The notes under the pieces were generated by a model that saw nothing but the letters and a program-made list of their open reading frames with translations, did no database searches and was not told where the DNA came from. A stretch of 64,000 nucleotides of DNA. Source: CALBPI01 sp039821605 (GTDB lineage: Bacteria > Pseudomonadota > Gammaproteobacteria > Steroidobacterales > Woeseiaceae). The translations under genes and the position numbers were made by a program. Below are positions 25,634 through 35,000 of this stretch, in pieces (position 1 is the first letter of the stretch; the number at the start of each line of letters is the position of its first letter). Where the stretch lies: assembly GCA_039821605.1 (NCBI GenBank), contig JBCBNV010000005.1:62001-126000 (forward strand), given 5' to 3'.

Positions 25634-26770
25634 TCAGCGACGCCGGAAGGCGTTGCGGCCGCGGCGCTGCGCCTCTACATCGAGCTGTTCCGCCCGGCCG
25701 TCATAGTCCTCGGCCAGCGCCGTGTCGTTGAGCGCCATCGCCGCCATGGCTGCTTTGCGATAGAACAGCGGCTCGCCAGGCTCGAGCGATATCGCCCGCT
25801 GCAAGCGCTTGAGCGCGTCGCTGAATTCCGACTCGGCCAGGTGCCGTTCGCCCAACGCGAACTGGTAGTAGGGATTGTCGCGCTGCGCACCGTCGATCTT
25901 GGCCGCCAGGGCCTCGGCCTCTTCGGTAGCACCCCGTTCGCGAAGCACCCGCGCCAGATTGGACATGGCCGACGTATTGCGGCCGTCGATGGCCACGGCG
26001 CGACGCAATGCCCATTCCGCGGCGTCGGTCTGACCATTGCGCGAATACGCCACTGACAGGTTCGACCAGAGAAAACTGATTCGTGGCGCCATCTCGATGC
26101 CAGCCACGAAGTGGCGGTAAGCCGCGACAATCGATCCCTCGGCGAGATAGTTGGCGCCAATGTTGTTGTAGTACTGGGCAATCGCCTCTTCATCGGTGAG
26201 GCGCTGCCGATCCACCTCGCGACGGGCAACGTAGGGCGAGAAATCCATGACGTACGTGGTGCCGCCCGTGATGCGCCCGCCGACGTTCACGTGGCGAGTC
26301 GCAAAGACAACGTCACCGGCCAGCGTCCACTCAGGGACCATGTTCACCTCGTAGAAGCGCGCCTCGATACCGGCCTCCCGGGCCAGTGCCACGAACAGGA
26401 TCGACAGCGACAGGCAGTTGCCGTTGGCGGTTTCGAAGGTTTCGGCGGCCGTTCGTGTCATGCGGTCGTGGTAGGCGATGCCCAAGGTCCCCGGATGCAG
26501 CACAGCACTCGTCAGCTGTCGGATACGTCGCTCGACGTCAACATGGCGGCTGACGTTGCGCGCCACGAACCGGCGCATGTCATCGGTAAGCGCAAGAATG
26601 TCTTCGGGCGGCCGTGGCCCGGGTGCCTCGGACAGGCGCTGCGCATCGATGCCCGTGAGCGGCCGGGGTGACTCCGGAGCGACGCGTCCGAGGCCCGCGC
26701 AGGCCGCGAGCGCCAGCGCCAGCGCGCCCGCCCCAGCTCTACTCGCCACCCTCATGCCCAGCCGTCCCAT
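25634..26770 (-). CDS. Lipoprotein with transglutaminase-like and TPR domains
   Basis: A 378-residue lipoprotein; the lipobox is LAAC with C24 (ALALALAACAG). A transglutaminase-like domain follows, with the cysteine in ETANGNCLSLSILFVALAREAG, the histidine in FATRHVNVGG and the aspartate in TYVMDFSPY, so the triad appears complete. From about residue 195 come TPR repeats (YYNNIGANYLAEGSIVAAYR, FLWSNLSVAYSRNGQTDAAE, YYQFALGERHLAESEFSDAL). It likely acts in the periplasm on peptides or as a scaffold. It lies 41 bases downstream of the sigma-54 activator gene and may share its transcript. Confidence 0.85.
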   Translation of the reverse strand: MGRLGMRVASRAGAGALALALAACAGLGRVAPESPRPLTGIDAQRLSEAPGPRPPEDILALTDDMRRFVARNVSRHVDVERRIRQLTSAVLHPGTLGIAYHDRMTRTAAETFETANGNCLSLSILFVALAREAGIEARFYEVNMVPEWTLAGDVVFATRHVNVGGRITGGTTYVMDFSPYVARREVDRQRLTDEEAIAQYYNNIGANYLAEGSIVAAYRHFVAGIEMAPRISFLWSNLSVAYSRNGQTDAAEWALRRAVAIDGRNTSAMSNLARVLRERGATEEAEALAAKIDGAQRDNPYYQFALGERHLAESEFSDALKRLQRAISLEPGEPLFYRKAAMAAMALNDTALAEDYDGRAEQLDVEAQRRGRNAFRRR

Positions 26771-26811
26771 GTGTATTCAGACTCGCATCAGCGGCGTGCG
26801 GTTCCGCGGCC

Positions 26812-28629
26812 TCAGCGAGGCCGCTCGATGCCCCAGCGTCGAATCCGGTCCGCGAGCGTGCTCGGCCTCACACCAAGCAACTCCGCGGCACCCCCGTCGC
26901 CACTGACCTTCCAGCCCGCGCGTTCGAGCGCCGCAATGAGGTTGTCGCGCTCGAGCGCGCGTAACTCCAGTTCGCTGAGTATCTCGTGTTGCGCGGGCTT
27001 TGTAACGGGCAACGCGGGCGCCGACGCACCGGGCTCAGGCTCGGCCTCGGGCAACGACAGGTCGAGGCGCAGGTTGGCACCCGGTGACAGGATCACGGCG
27101 CGCTCGATGACATTCTTCAATTCCCGCACATTGCCTGGCCAGGGATAACGCGACAGCGCCTCGGCCTGGCGTCGCGTGAGTTGCATGGGTTTGCGCCCAA
27201 AATCGCGCACGGTCTGCTGCAGGAAATGCTGGGCTAGCGCGACCACGTCCTCACGGCGTTCCCGCAGTGGTGGTACGGCGATCGGAAACACGCTGAGTCG
27301 GTAGTAGAGATCGCCGCGAAAACGGCCTGCCTCAACGGCCTCGACGAGATCGCGGTTGGTGGCGGCCACCACGCGCACGTCGACCTTGCGGGTGACATCC
27401 TCGCCGACCCGCTCGAATTCGTTCTCCTGCAAGACGCGCAGCAGCTTGCCCTGCAAGTCGAGGGGGATCTCACCGATCTCGTCGAGGAAGATCGTGCCGC
27501 CGTCGGCGAGCTGGAAACGGCCGATGCGGTCACGTACAGCGCCCGTAAAGGCACCCCGCACATGACCGAAGAACTCACTCTCGAACAGCTCCTCGGGGAT
27601 GGAGGCGCAATTGACTTTCACCAGTGGCCCCGAGGCACGCTCGCTGCGTGCGTGTACTTCGCGCGCGACGAGCTCTTTGCCCGTGCCCGACTCGCCTGTG
27701 ATCAGAACGCTGGCGGGCGTGCCCGCCACGGCCTCTAGCTGCGCGAGCATCTCGGTCAGCGCCGGGCTGTCCCCGACGATGCGGCCAAAGCGCAATGAGA
27801 CTTTGACCTCCTCGCGCAGGTAGTCGCGCTCCTGTTCGAGCTCATGGCGCAAGCGCGCGTTCTCGGCCAGAGACTCGCGCAACGCGCGCTCGGCCTGGTT
27901 GCGTTCCGTGACGTCCTTGGACGCCACGAGCATGCGCAGCACGTCGCCTCGCGCGTTGCGTTCGGCCACCGAGGACATCATGAGTTCCAGCACGCGACCG
28001 TCACGCGTTCTCATGGCCCGGTTCTGGTTCTGCTTGCCGCCCGACGCAATGAGCGCTTCGAGCGCAGGCTGTCCTCCGATGCGTTTGCGAAAGGCATCAG
28101 TCATGAAGTCGAGGATGGAGCGCCCAAGCACCTCCTCACGCGCGTAACCAAGCTTGTTCAGCCAGTGGTCGCTGACGTTGGTGATATGGCCGTGTTCATC
28201 GACGGTGTGGAGCATCGCCGGCGTGGCGCGGTAGATGGCTTCGAAGCGCGCTTCGAGGTGCGCGATGGCTTCGACGTCCTCGTAAACGGCCAGCGTGCGC
28301 AGGTAGTGACCGCTCGCGTCGAGTTCGTGCAGCGCGCTCGTGCGCAAGGCCACCGGCGTGCCGTCGCTGGCCACAAACGTCACGGGCACATCGCTCACGG
28401 CACCCGTGCGCCGCAACTGCGGGATCATCTCTTTCTCTATGCGCCGGACCGAGTCCGCGTCCGCGATGTCGACGGGCCGCAGCGTGACGAGCGTGTCGCG
28501 GTCGTAGCCCAGCCGGTCGATGAGCCGGTCACTCTGGTCGAGGAAGAAGCCGCGGCCGTCGAGCGCGGCAACCATGATCGGCAAACGCCGAAACAGGGTC
28601 TGGTAGCGCTCGTCCGTCTCCGTGGCCAT
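26812..28629 (-). CDS. PAS-domain sigma-54 enhancer-binding transcriptional activator
   Basis: A 605-residue activator with no receiver domain. Two PAS domains (about 8-118 and 125-242) are joined by a coiled coil (about 243-280) to the AAA+ domain. That domain has Walker A GESGTGKE (312-319), the sigma-54-contacting loop GAFTGA (359-364) and Walker B FLDEIGEI (391-398). A Fis-type helix-turn-helix ends the protein (AGWKVSGDGGAAELLGVRPS onward). GAFTGA is intact, so it should open sigma-54 promoters in response to a PAS ligand or redox state. Twin palindromes lie directly upstream, and a sigma-54 promoter points at the divergent gene. Confidence 0.95.
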   Translation of the reverse strand: MATETDERYQTLFRRLPIMVAALDGRGFFLDQSDRLIDRLGYDRDTLVTLRPVDIADADSVRRIEKEMIPQLRRTGAVSDVPVTFVASDGTPVALRTSALHELDASGHYLRTLAVYEDVEAIAHLEARFEAIYRATPAMLHTVDEHGHITNVSDHWLNKLGYAREEVLGRSILDFMTDAFRKRIGGQPALEALIASGGKQNQNRAMRTRDGRVLELMMSSVAERNARGDVLRMLVASKDVTERNQAERALRESLAENARLRHELEQERDYLREEVKVSLRFGRIVGDSPALTEMLAQLEAVAGTPASVLITGESGTGKELVAREVHARSERASGPLVKVNCASIPEELFESEFFGHVRGAFTGAVRDRIGRFQLADGGTIFLDEIGEIPLDLQGKLLRVLQENEFERVGEDVTRKVDVRVVAATNRDLVEAVEAGRFRGDLYYRLSVFPIAVPPLRERREDVVALAQHFLQQTVRDFGRKPMQLTRRQAEALSRYPWPGNVRELKNVIERAVILSPGANLRLDLSLPEAEPEPGASAPALPVTKPAQHEILSELELRALERDNLIAALERAGWKVSGDGGAAELLGVRPSTLADRIRRWGIERPR

Positions 28630-28638
28630 CCCCAGAAT

Positions 28639-28654
28639 TTACGGAAATCCGTAA
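28639..28654. promoter_or_regulatory. Operator palindrome 1, TTACGGAAATCCGTAA
   Basis: Perfect TTACGG-N4-CCGTAA, ten bases upstream of the activator's start codon and about 116 bases upstream of the predicted sigma-54 transcript start. Its position suits both an upstream activating site for the divergent gene and autorepression of the activator. Binding by the neighbouring Fis-type protein is inferred. Confidence 0.65.
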
Positions 28655-28677
28655 TCCGTGTCACGACAAATCGGAAA

Positions 28678-28693
28678 TTACGGTTTTCCGTAA
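28678..28693. promoter_or_regulatory. Operator palindrome 2, TTACGGTTTTCCGTAA
   Basis: A second perfect TTACGG-N4-CCGTAA, 39 bases centre-to-centre from the first and about 77 bases upstream of the predicted sigma-54 start. Paired sites are usual for enhancer-binding proteins, which bind as dimers and assemble into hexamers. Confidence 0.65.
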
Positions 28694-28735
28694 GTCAGTT
28701 CAACCCTAACATATTGATTTTACAAGCACCCAGAG

Positions 28736-28753
28736 TTGGCACACCGCATGCAA
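28736..28753 (+). promoter_or_regulatory. Sigma-54 promoter TTGGCACACCGCATGCAA
   Basis: The -24 element TTGGCAC is perfect, and the invariant GG (28738-28739) and GC (28750-28751) are exactly ten bases apart. The -12 element reads ATGCA against consensus TTGCA. Transcription should start near 28763, about 67 bases before the small-gene start. The adjacent activator gene and twin palindromes support it. Confidence 0.7.
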
Positions 28754-28829
28754 TAGAGCTATCGAACGCAGTGCTGCGTAAATGCCGGCGACCTCTCGCC
28801 AGCCGCGGTACCGCAAGGCAGGTAGCAAC

Positions 28830-29126
28830 ATGAAGACGAACCGAAACCATCGCGTAGCGACAGCAGTGCTGGCCGCCCTGGCGACGATCGGCTCGCTGCA
28901 TGCGCCGTTACACGCCAGTGAGACGTCGACGGTCATCGACGAAGTGCGCGCAGAAATCGTGCGCACGGGTTACGAGGCCGCCCCCGCCCAGGCGCTGGAA
29001 CGGTCCGCAGCAGCGGCCCTGACACGAGCCGAGGTGGCGATTCAGGCCGAGCTGGCCCTCGATCTCGAGCTTCGGCTCGGTGCGCGGGCAGCCCTTGTGG
29101 TCGCCAACGCGGAACCCCAACTCTGA
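28830..29126 (+). CDS. Small exported protein under probable sigma-54 control
   Basis: A 98-residue protein from ATG 28830. A basic start and hydrophobic core (RVATAVLAALATIGSLHAPLHA) form a signal peptide, probably cut after HASE or nearby, leaving about 68 residues. The mature part is one alanine- and glutamate-rich amphipathic helix region (ALERSAAAALTRAEVAIQAELALDLELRLG) with no cysteine. No family recognised. It is the first gene downstream of the sigma-54 promoter and is followed by the structured RNA region. The upstream in-frame start at 28782 would add arginine-rich residues before the signal peptide and is unlikely. Confidence 0.6.
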   Translation: MKTNRNHRVATAVLAALATIGSLHAPLHASETSTVIDEVRAEIVRTGYEAAPAQALERSAAAALTRAEVAIQAELALDLELRLGARAALVVANAEPQL

Positions 29127-29191
29127 GTCTCTCCCCCGCCCGCATGGCGCCGTCGCCTCCCCCCAATTCTGTGACGGTTCCCAGCGGGCAC

Positions 29192-29341
29192 GAGACCCCG
29201 TGACGGGTCTCACTCGATCCTGACGGATCGGCGGCGCAACCCCCTAGCGCCGCATTCGTCGGGGCCGGAACCGGTGGCAACACCGGTGGCGATTCGCCTG
29301 GTCCTTCCCCCTTCCGGACCATCCGGCCCCGATTTCTTTTT
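29192..29341 (+). ncRNA. Structured RNA: three hairpins and a four-way junction ending in a U-tract
   Basis: Nearly all of this stretch can pair. Hairpin A pairs 29192-29198 with 29205-29211. Hairpin B pairs 29215-29220 with 29225-29230 (loop TGAC). Hairpin C pairs 29231-29237 with 29247-29253. The junction has an 11-base outer stem, 29259-29269 with 29322-29332. Inside it, with no unpaired base between, are a 7-base stem capped by a GCAA tetraloop (29270-29287), a 4-base stem (29288-29298) and a 6-base stem with an 11-base pyrimidine loop (29299-29321). TTTCTTTTT follows. It could be a 3' element and terminator of the small-protein transcript, a separate small RNA, or a leader controlling cnoX, which starts 84 bases later. 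No known RNA family recognised. Confidence 0.55.
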
Positions 29342-29424
29342 GCGCCCGCACGTGGCGCCCGCCGCTTGAAAACGCGGCCACAAGGCCAACATCGTGAGCT
29401 TGGGACACGCACCGGGAGCCCCAC

Positions 29425-30294
29425 ATGCTTGATGCCAACACCGACAACAACTGGGTCTTTGACGTCACCGCGCGCGACTTCGATGCACGCGTGGCCAAAG
29501 CCGAGGTACCGGTGGTCGTGGACTTCTGGGCCGAATGGTGCGGTCCCTGCAAGCAGATCGCGCCCATCCTCGATTCGCTGGCCAGCCAGTACGCGGGCCG
29601 CCTGCACGTCGCCAAGGTCAACGTCGACCAGGAGACCACGCTGGCCACGGGGTTCGGTGTGCGCAGCATCCCCTACCTCGTCGTGTTCAAAAACGGCAAG
29701 GTGGTTGAGGAGCTGGTGGGCGTGCAACCCGAGGCTGAGCTCAAGCGGATCCTCGACAAGCACGTGGAAAAAGCGCCTATGGGGCTGCGTGTGTCTGTAC
29801 AGGACGCGCTCATGTCCGGCGACTACGACACGGCGCTGGCCGCGCTTCTGCAGGCGCGTGCCGCCGAGCCCGAGAACCCGGGCATCGTCGCCGACATTGC
29901 CCGCACGCTGTTTGCGATGGGTCGTGCGGGCGACGCCGACGCAACGTTGGCAGAGTTGCCCGACAAGATCGGGGCCGCGCCCGAGATTGAACAGCTCAAG
30001 GCCGAGATCGCACTGGCGCGCGCCGCCGAAGGGCTGCGCGACAAAGACACGCTCGAGTCCCTGCTCGCGCAGAGCCCGGGTGATGCGGCACTGACCCACG
30101 AGCTCGCCCAGGTCGCAGCAGCCGCGCGCGACTACGACGTCGCGCTCGAGCAGTATTTCGGACTCATGCGCGACCACGGTGACTTCGGGGAAGACGCCGG
30201 ACGGCGTGGTCTGATCGGGCTGTTTGACGTGCTGGGTGCCAGCGACGGGCGCGTACGCGACTACCGTCGCCGCATGGCGAACCTACTTAACTGA
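29425..30294 (+). CDS. cnoX: Thioredoxin-TPR chaperedoxin (CnoX/YbbN)
   Basis: A 289-residue protein with an N-terminal thioredoxin domain, active site WCGPC (W38-C42) and cis-proline segment SIPYLVVFKNG, followed from about residue 120 by TPR-like helices (VSVQDALMSGDYDTALAALL, DIARTLFAMGRAGDADATLA). This layout is that of CnoX, which protects substrates from over-oxidation and hands them to GroEL. E. coli CnoX lacks a full CXXC, whereas here it is intact, so redox activity is likely. GGGAG precedes the start by 6 bases. The preceding 84 bases carry only a weak promoter candidate (TTGAAA at 29366). Confidence 0.93.
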   Translation: MLDANTDNNWVFDVTARDFDARVAKAEVPVVVDFWAEWCGPCKQIAPILDSLASQYAGRLHVAKVNVDQETTLATGFGVRSIPYLVVFKNGKVVEELVGVQPEAELKRILDKHVEKAPMGLRVSVQDALMSGDYDTALAALLQARAAEPENPGIVADIARTLFAMGRAGDADATLAELPDKIGAAPEIEQLKAEIALARAAEGLRDKDTLESLLAQSPGDAALTHELAQVAAAARDYDVALEQYFGLMRDHGDFGEDAGRRGLIGLFDVLGASDGRVRDYRRRMANLLN

Positions 30295-30306
30295 GTGCTG
30301 CTGCGC

Positions 30307-30561
30307 TCAGCGGTGGCCGTCGATATCGCGGCCGCGCAATGCGCTGCCCGCGTCGCTCATCTTGCGGCGCAGGCGCTTGAGCCAGGCTCGCGCCCAGGTG
30401 AATTCGACGGCGAGAATGGCAAGGCCTGCAGCCACAGCAGCGATGCCGGGACCGGGCGCGACAAGCATGACCACGCCCAGCACAAGAACCGTGCCGCCGA
30501 TCACGGCGATGACGATCCGCTTGGCCATCTTGTAGCCACCGTTCACAATGCGCTGAACCAT
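30307..30561 (-). CDS. PGPGW-family small membrane protein
   Basis: An 84-residue protein from ATG 30561 (MVQRIVNGGYKMAKRIVIAV). Two adjoining hydrophobic segments surround the signature VMLVAPGPGIAAVAAGLAILAVEFTWARAW, the pattern of putative transmembrane PGPGW proteins. A basic tail (KRLRRKM) suggests the C-terminus is cytosolic. The function of this family is unknown. Its 3' end abuts the convergent cnoX gene. The upstream frame to 30690 is shadow-like. Confidence 0.75.
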   Translation of the reverse strand: MVQRIVNGGYKMAKRIVIAVIGGTVLVLGVVMLVAPGPGIAAVAAGLAILAVEFTWARAWLKRLRRKMSDAGSALRGRDIDGHR

Positions 30562-30602
30562 GTGCCCGTGCCCCCAATGAGGTTTCGCGTTAGGGTTGCG
30601 CG

Positions 30603-31073
30603 ATGATCCTGCTGACGATTGCCACTGCGCTACTCGCAACCGCCTCCCCGGCCGTTGTTGAGCTCGAGGCTGAACAACGCGCACCCACACCGCATTCCGA
30701 CAGCGAGGGCCCGCTCGCGTTCCATCTTAGCGTTCGCGCCCGCTGCGCGAACGCAGACGACGCGCTGCTCGTGGCCGCCTCGCTGGGCGACACGCTTTCT
30801 GACTGGCAGCGCGCCGACGATGGGGAGCTGCCGCCGCTCACACTGACTGTCCCAAGACGCCAGCTCGTGCTCAGCGCGCCGACATTATGCGCCCGGCGCG
30901 GCGTGGATCGTCCCACCGAGTCTGCACTGGAGAGCGCGTTCACCGCGCAGGTCATGGCCCGCTGCACGAGCAGCGAGGGCGATGTCACCGAGCGCAGCAC
31001 AACCGCAGCGCTGGCCATTCGTTTCAGCTGCAACCCTGAGCCCGATGCCGAGGACGCTGAGACGCCCGAGTAA
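30603..31073 (+). CDS. Hypothetical exported protein
   Basis: A 156-residue protein with a short signal peptide (MILLTIATALLATASPA). The mature part has four cysteines (RARCANADD, APTLCARRG, VMARCTSSE, RFSCNPEP) that could form two disulfides, and an acidic C-terminus (DAEDAETPE). The duplicated spacing of L..R.RC and V.ARC suggests two similar strands. No family recognised. It diverges from the PGPGW gene and converges end to end with the dienelactone-hydrolase-like gene. Confidence 0.6.
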   Translation: MILLTIATALLATASPAVVELEAEQRAPTPHSDSEGPLAFHLSVRARCANADDALLVAASLGDTLSDWQRADDGELPPLTLTVPRRQLVLSAPTLCARRGVDRPTESALESAFTAQVMARCTSSEGDVTERSTTAALAIRFSCNPEPDAEDAETPE

Positions 31074-31946
31074 TCAGCTCGAGCGCAGGTAACGGTCGAG
31101 GAAGGCTGCGGTGCGTCGCCAGGCCTGCTCAGCAGTCCGGTTGTCGTAACGCGAGTCGTCGGGATTCGCGAAGCCGTGATTGGCCTTCGGGAAAATGATC
31201 ACCTCGACGCTCTTGTCGAGCGCCTGCGCCTGCTCGCGGAATGCGCGTACCGATTCCGCGGGAATGGAACGATCTGCGCCACCGTAGAGCCCGAGGACGG
31301 GCGCCGAGATGGCCGAGACCATCTCGGGATCGGCGTCGGGCTGGCCGTAGTACACAACGGCCGCAGCAAATCCGTCGGGCAGAAAACGCGTCGCTTCAAC
31401 CGCCCAGTAGCCGCCCAGTGACCAGCCCAGCGTGGCGACGGTGGGCGCGCCCGCGGCCTCAGTCAGAAAGGTGTGTGCGGCGCGCAGGTTCTTTTCGGCG
31501 AAACCCGGCGTCTCGAGCAACTGGCGCGCCAGCGCGCTGGCATCGGCTGTGCTCGACGCCGTCTGGCCCTGGAACAGATCAACGGCCAGCACCATGTAGC
31601 CCTGCTCCGCGATCTTTGTCGCGGACTTGCGCACGGCATCGTTGAGACCCCACCACTCGTGCACGACGATGACAGCCGGCAGCGGCTCGACCATGTTCGA
31701 GGGATAGACGAAGTAGCCGCGAAGCAGCGCATCCTCTGTTTCGCCGTACGGAATCTCGATCGCGTCCACGTCCACGGGATCGCGCAATGCCGAGGCATCG
31801 ACTGTCTCAGGCGCGGCCTCACGCGCGCCCGAGGCGGTCGTCGTCGATGCGCTCCGCGTGGTGGTCTCGTCACCGCCGCCGCAGCCGGTTAGCAGCAGCG
31901 CCAGCGCCAAGACCAGCGTCAGAATCGTGCGTGACGTCATGGTCAC
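31074..31946 (-). CDS. Dienelactone-hydrolase-family lipoprotein
   Basis: A 290-residue alpha/beta hydrolase. The N-terminus is a lipobox signal (LALALLLTGC, C22), so it is membrane-anchored outside the cytosol, unlike classical dienelactone hydrolase. PAVIVVHEWWGLNDAVRKSA is the family's oxyanion region. The nucleophile elbow is GWSLGG, with serine where dienelactone hydrolase has cysteine, and the histidine lies in ANHGFANPDDSRYD. It is a probable esterase of unknown substrate. GTG 31946 has the better-spaced GGGAG; ATG 31940 is also possible. Confidence 0.86.
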   Translation of the reverse strand: MTMTSRTILTLVLALALLLTGCGGGDETTTRSASTTTASGAREAAPETVDASALRDPVDVDAIEIPYGETEDALLRGYFVYPSNMVEPLPAVIVVHEWWGLNDAVRKSATKIAEQGYMVLAVDLFQGQTASSTADASALARQLLETPGFAEKNLRAAHTFLTEAAGAPTVATLGWSLGGYWAVEATRFLPDGFAAAVVYYGQPDADPEMVSAISAPVLGLYGGADRSIPAESVRAFREQAQALDKSVEVIIFPKANHGFANPDDSRYDNRTAEQAWRRTAAFLDRYLRSS

Positions 31947-32045
31947 CGCTTCTCTCCCAGGACGGCCCTATTTTTGCATCGAATACAGGTACATGAAAGC
32001 CGGCCGTGGCTTGCGGCCCAGCGGGCATGCTGAGACGATGCAGGC

Positions 32046-35000
32046 ATGCGTGTGTTTAGCGGCCAGCAAAGGACCTGGCTGGCGATCCTGTGTGCCTGCT
32101 GTGTTGTGGCACTGGGTTCTGCCGCAGCCGCGCGCGCCAGTAATTCCGAGACCCTCGCGCTGGTGCTCGGAGACCCGATCGAAATTGATCTCGCTGAGCA
32201 CGACCAGGTCTCGCTGCGCCTTCCGGCTGTCAGCGGCTACCAGGTGCTCGAGGTCGAGGAGCGTTTCGTCGCCGTGTCGCTGGTCGTCATCGAGGCGGGC
32301 CGGGAGGTAACGCTGACCAATGCGGTCGACCTGCCCATTCTCTGGCTGCACGAGTCTGACGCGACGACGCCCGCAACGGTCCAGATTCGCGTGCGCAGGC
32401 GTCGAGCGAGCGACGCGCGCATCAGCGTCGTCGCCAACGCGGTGCCCGCAGAACAGCTGGGGGCAATGGCAACGGAAGCGAGCCTGAGCCGTTTGAATCG
32501 CGTCACAGACGATGTTGCGATGCGGCGAGCGGCCCGCGTCGCGCACAACGCATCGACACAATGGCAAGCGCTTGACGAGCGTGCGGCCGCCGCCCGAACC
32601 CTGACAGCGGCTGCAACACTGTTCAGTCGCGGCGGCGAGTACGCGGTCGCACGCGAGCATGCGGTCGCAGCCACCGCATTGTACGAGGCTGTGGGCGACC
32701 CGTACGGCGTCGGTCTTGCGCAGAACCTCGTTGGGCTGACCAGTACGGAGCTTGGTGATTTCGAGACGGGTCGACGCGCGCTCGAGCGGGCACAGGCCGG
32801 ATTTGCAACACGTTATGACGGTGTCGCGCCCAACCCGGCAACCAGCAATCTGTGCCTGCTCCTGCTGCACGATCGCAAGCTCCCTGAGGCTGAGGCCTGC
32901 TACGAGGGCCTCATCTCGCAGGCGCGCGAGCTGGGCGCCGGTTTGGCGGTCTTGCGCTACGAAACGAACCTCGCCGGCGTGTATGAGCGAGGCGGCGATA
33001 CGGTCCGCGCATCCGAGGTCCTCCGGCGTCTCATCGACGAGCATGAGGCACCCAACAAGCGCACCCTCGCGCGCTGGCTGAACAATTACGCACTCAGCCT
33101 CAAGCGACTCGGGCAACATCAGGAAGCACTCAACCACTATCAGCGCGCATTGCAGATTGCGCGTGAGATCGGGAACCGCGATCAGATCGATACGATCACG
33201 AACAACATGGCCGTGGTCTACGGCGATCTCGGAGCACCGCACCAGGCCATTGAGTTTCTTGCCGAGGTCTACGAATCGAGAAGGAAGCTCGGCAATCGAA
33301 GGGCCGCGCTTGCCATGCAAAACTACGCCGGCGCGCTCTCGACACTGGGTCGCGACGACGAGGCCCAAGGTATTTTCGCTGAAGCCATCGCACTGGCCGA
33401 GCAAAACGAAGATACGGAGGGTCTCTCAGCCGCTCAGCGACTCGCGGCGGAGTCGGCACTGAACCAGAATGACCTGGAGTCAGCGCTGAAGCTCGCCACC
33501 GCCGCCGTCAGGAATGCGGACGCGCTGGAAGGTGCCGCGCAGTATCGCGCGCGCGCATGGACCGCATTGGGCCGTGTCCAAAGTGAAGCGAACAACAAGA
33601 AGGCTGCGGCCGAGTCGCTGCAGCAAGCACTTGCGCTGTGGCTTGAGACCGGCAATCCCTATGGCGTCGTTCCCGCGAAAACCGACCTGGGTTGGGCGAT
33701 GCGGGATATGGGCGATAACGATGCTGCGCTGACACTGGCACTCGAGGCGGTTGCGTCGATTGAGCAACTGCGCACCGAGATTGCGAGCACAGATCTGCGC
33801 GCAGCCTACCAGGCGTCGGTCACCAGAGCCTACGAGCTCGCCGTACATGCCCTGATGCAAATGGGCGAATCCGTCGCCGCACTCGAAATGACGGAGCGTT
33901 ACCGGGCGAAATCTCTTGTGGATGCCTGGTCCCAAGGTGCCCGCGAGCTTGAGGCGGACGTGCCGGCAAGCCTGCTCGCAGATCGCGCGAATGCACTAGC
34001 CAAGATCAACCGTGCCCGCGACGCGCACCTGCGCGGGGAGAAAGAGCCGCCGATCAACGAATTGCTGGCAGAGCTCGACGTCATCAATGACAGGATCGCG
34101 GACGCCGCGCCCGACGCGCGAGAAGACCGGGCTCCTGACCCGCTCCGGGCTGCAGAGATGCAGCGCCTGCATGAGTCGGGCGACATGACCCTGCTCTATT
34201 TTCTTGGTGAGCGGACAGGTTATGTCTGGGTGATCGACGCCGCGGGCACCGAGGTGGTCCGACTCGACGATGTCGGCGAGATCGATCGATTGGCCAGGGA
34301 GTTGCACAAGCGCATCCAGCGGAAAGGCCGCTATGAGGCCCTGGCGCGCGATCTTGGCGAGCGCGTGCTCACGCCAATCAAGGCACAGATCGACCAGGCG
34401 CGAAACGTCGCCATCGTGGCAGACGGTGCGCTGCACTACGTACCCTTCGACATTCTTAGCGTTGCCGACAATTCGGCGCCCGCACTTGGGGACACCCCGC
34501 TCGTCTACCTGCCCTCGCTGACGACGGTCGCCCTGTCGCGCTCGCTGCCCGCGCCAAAGGGCGAAGGTGTCACCGTGCTTGCCGACCCGGTCTTCAGCCT
34601 CGATGACGATCGCTTCGGCGAAGGCCCCGTCACCCGCAGCGGAGACCGGATTCTGAACCGTCTGCGTATGAGCCGGGTTGAGGCCGAGTCGATCGCGGAT
34701 CAGGCCGAAAGCATCGACGTCAAGGTCCACCTCGGATTCGACGCCCGACCCGCGGTGTTGAAGAGCCCCGATGTCGTCGGGGCTCGAATTGTGCACATCG
34801 CCACCCATGGATTTGCCGACGACGAGATTCCGGCAAGAAGCGGCCTTGCGCTGTCCATGGTCGATGCCAGCGGCAAGCCAACGACCGGCTTCGTCGGACT
34901 GCGCGATATCTACGGCCTGGATCTCGACGCGGAACTTGTCGTGCTGTCGGCCTGCGAAACGGCACTGGGCCAGGACCTGGCCGGAGAAGGCCTGCTCGGT

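Noticed and set aside
29131..29189. Coding sequence between the small exported protein and the structured RNA
   Set aside because: No frame of reasonable length with a ribosome site; the composition is pyrimidine-rich and unlike neighbouring genes.
29259..29332. tRNA or tmRNA-like cloverleaf
   Set aside because: Four stems are present, but the first is 11 bases long, the last loop is pyrimidine-only and there is no T-loop, anticodon-like loop or CCA end.
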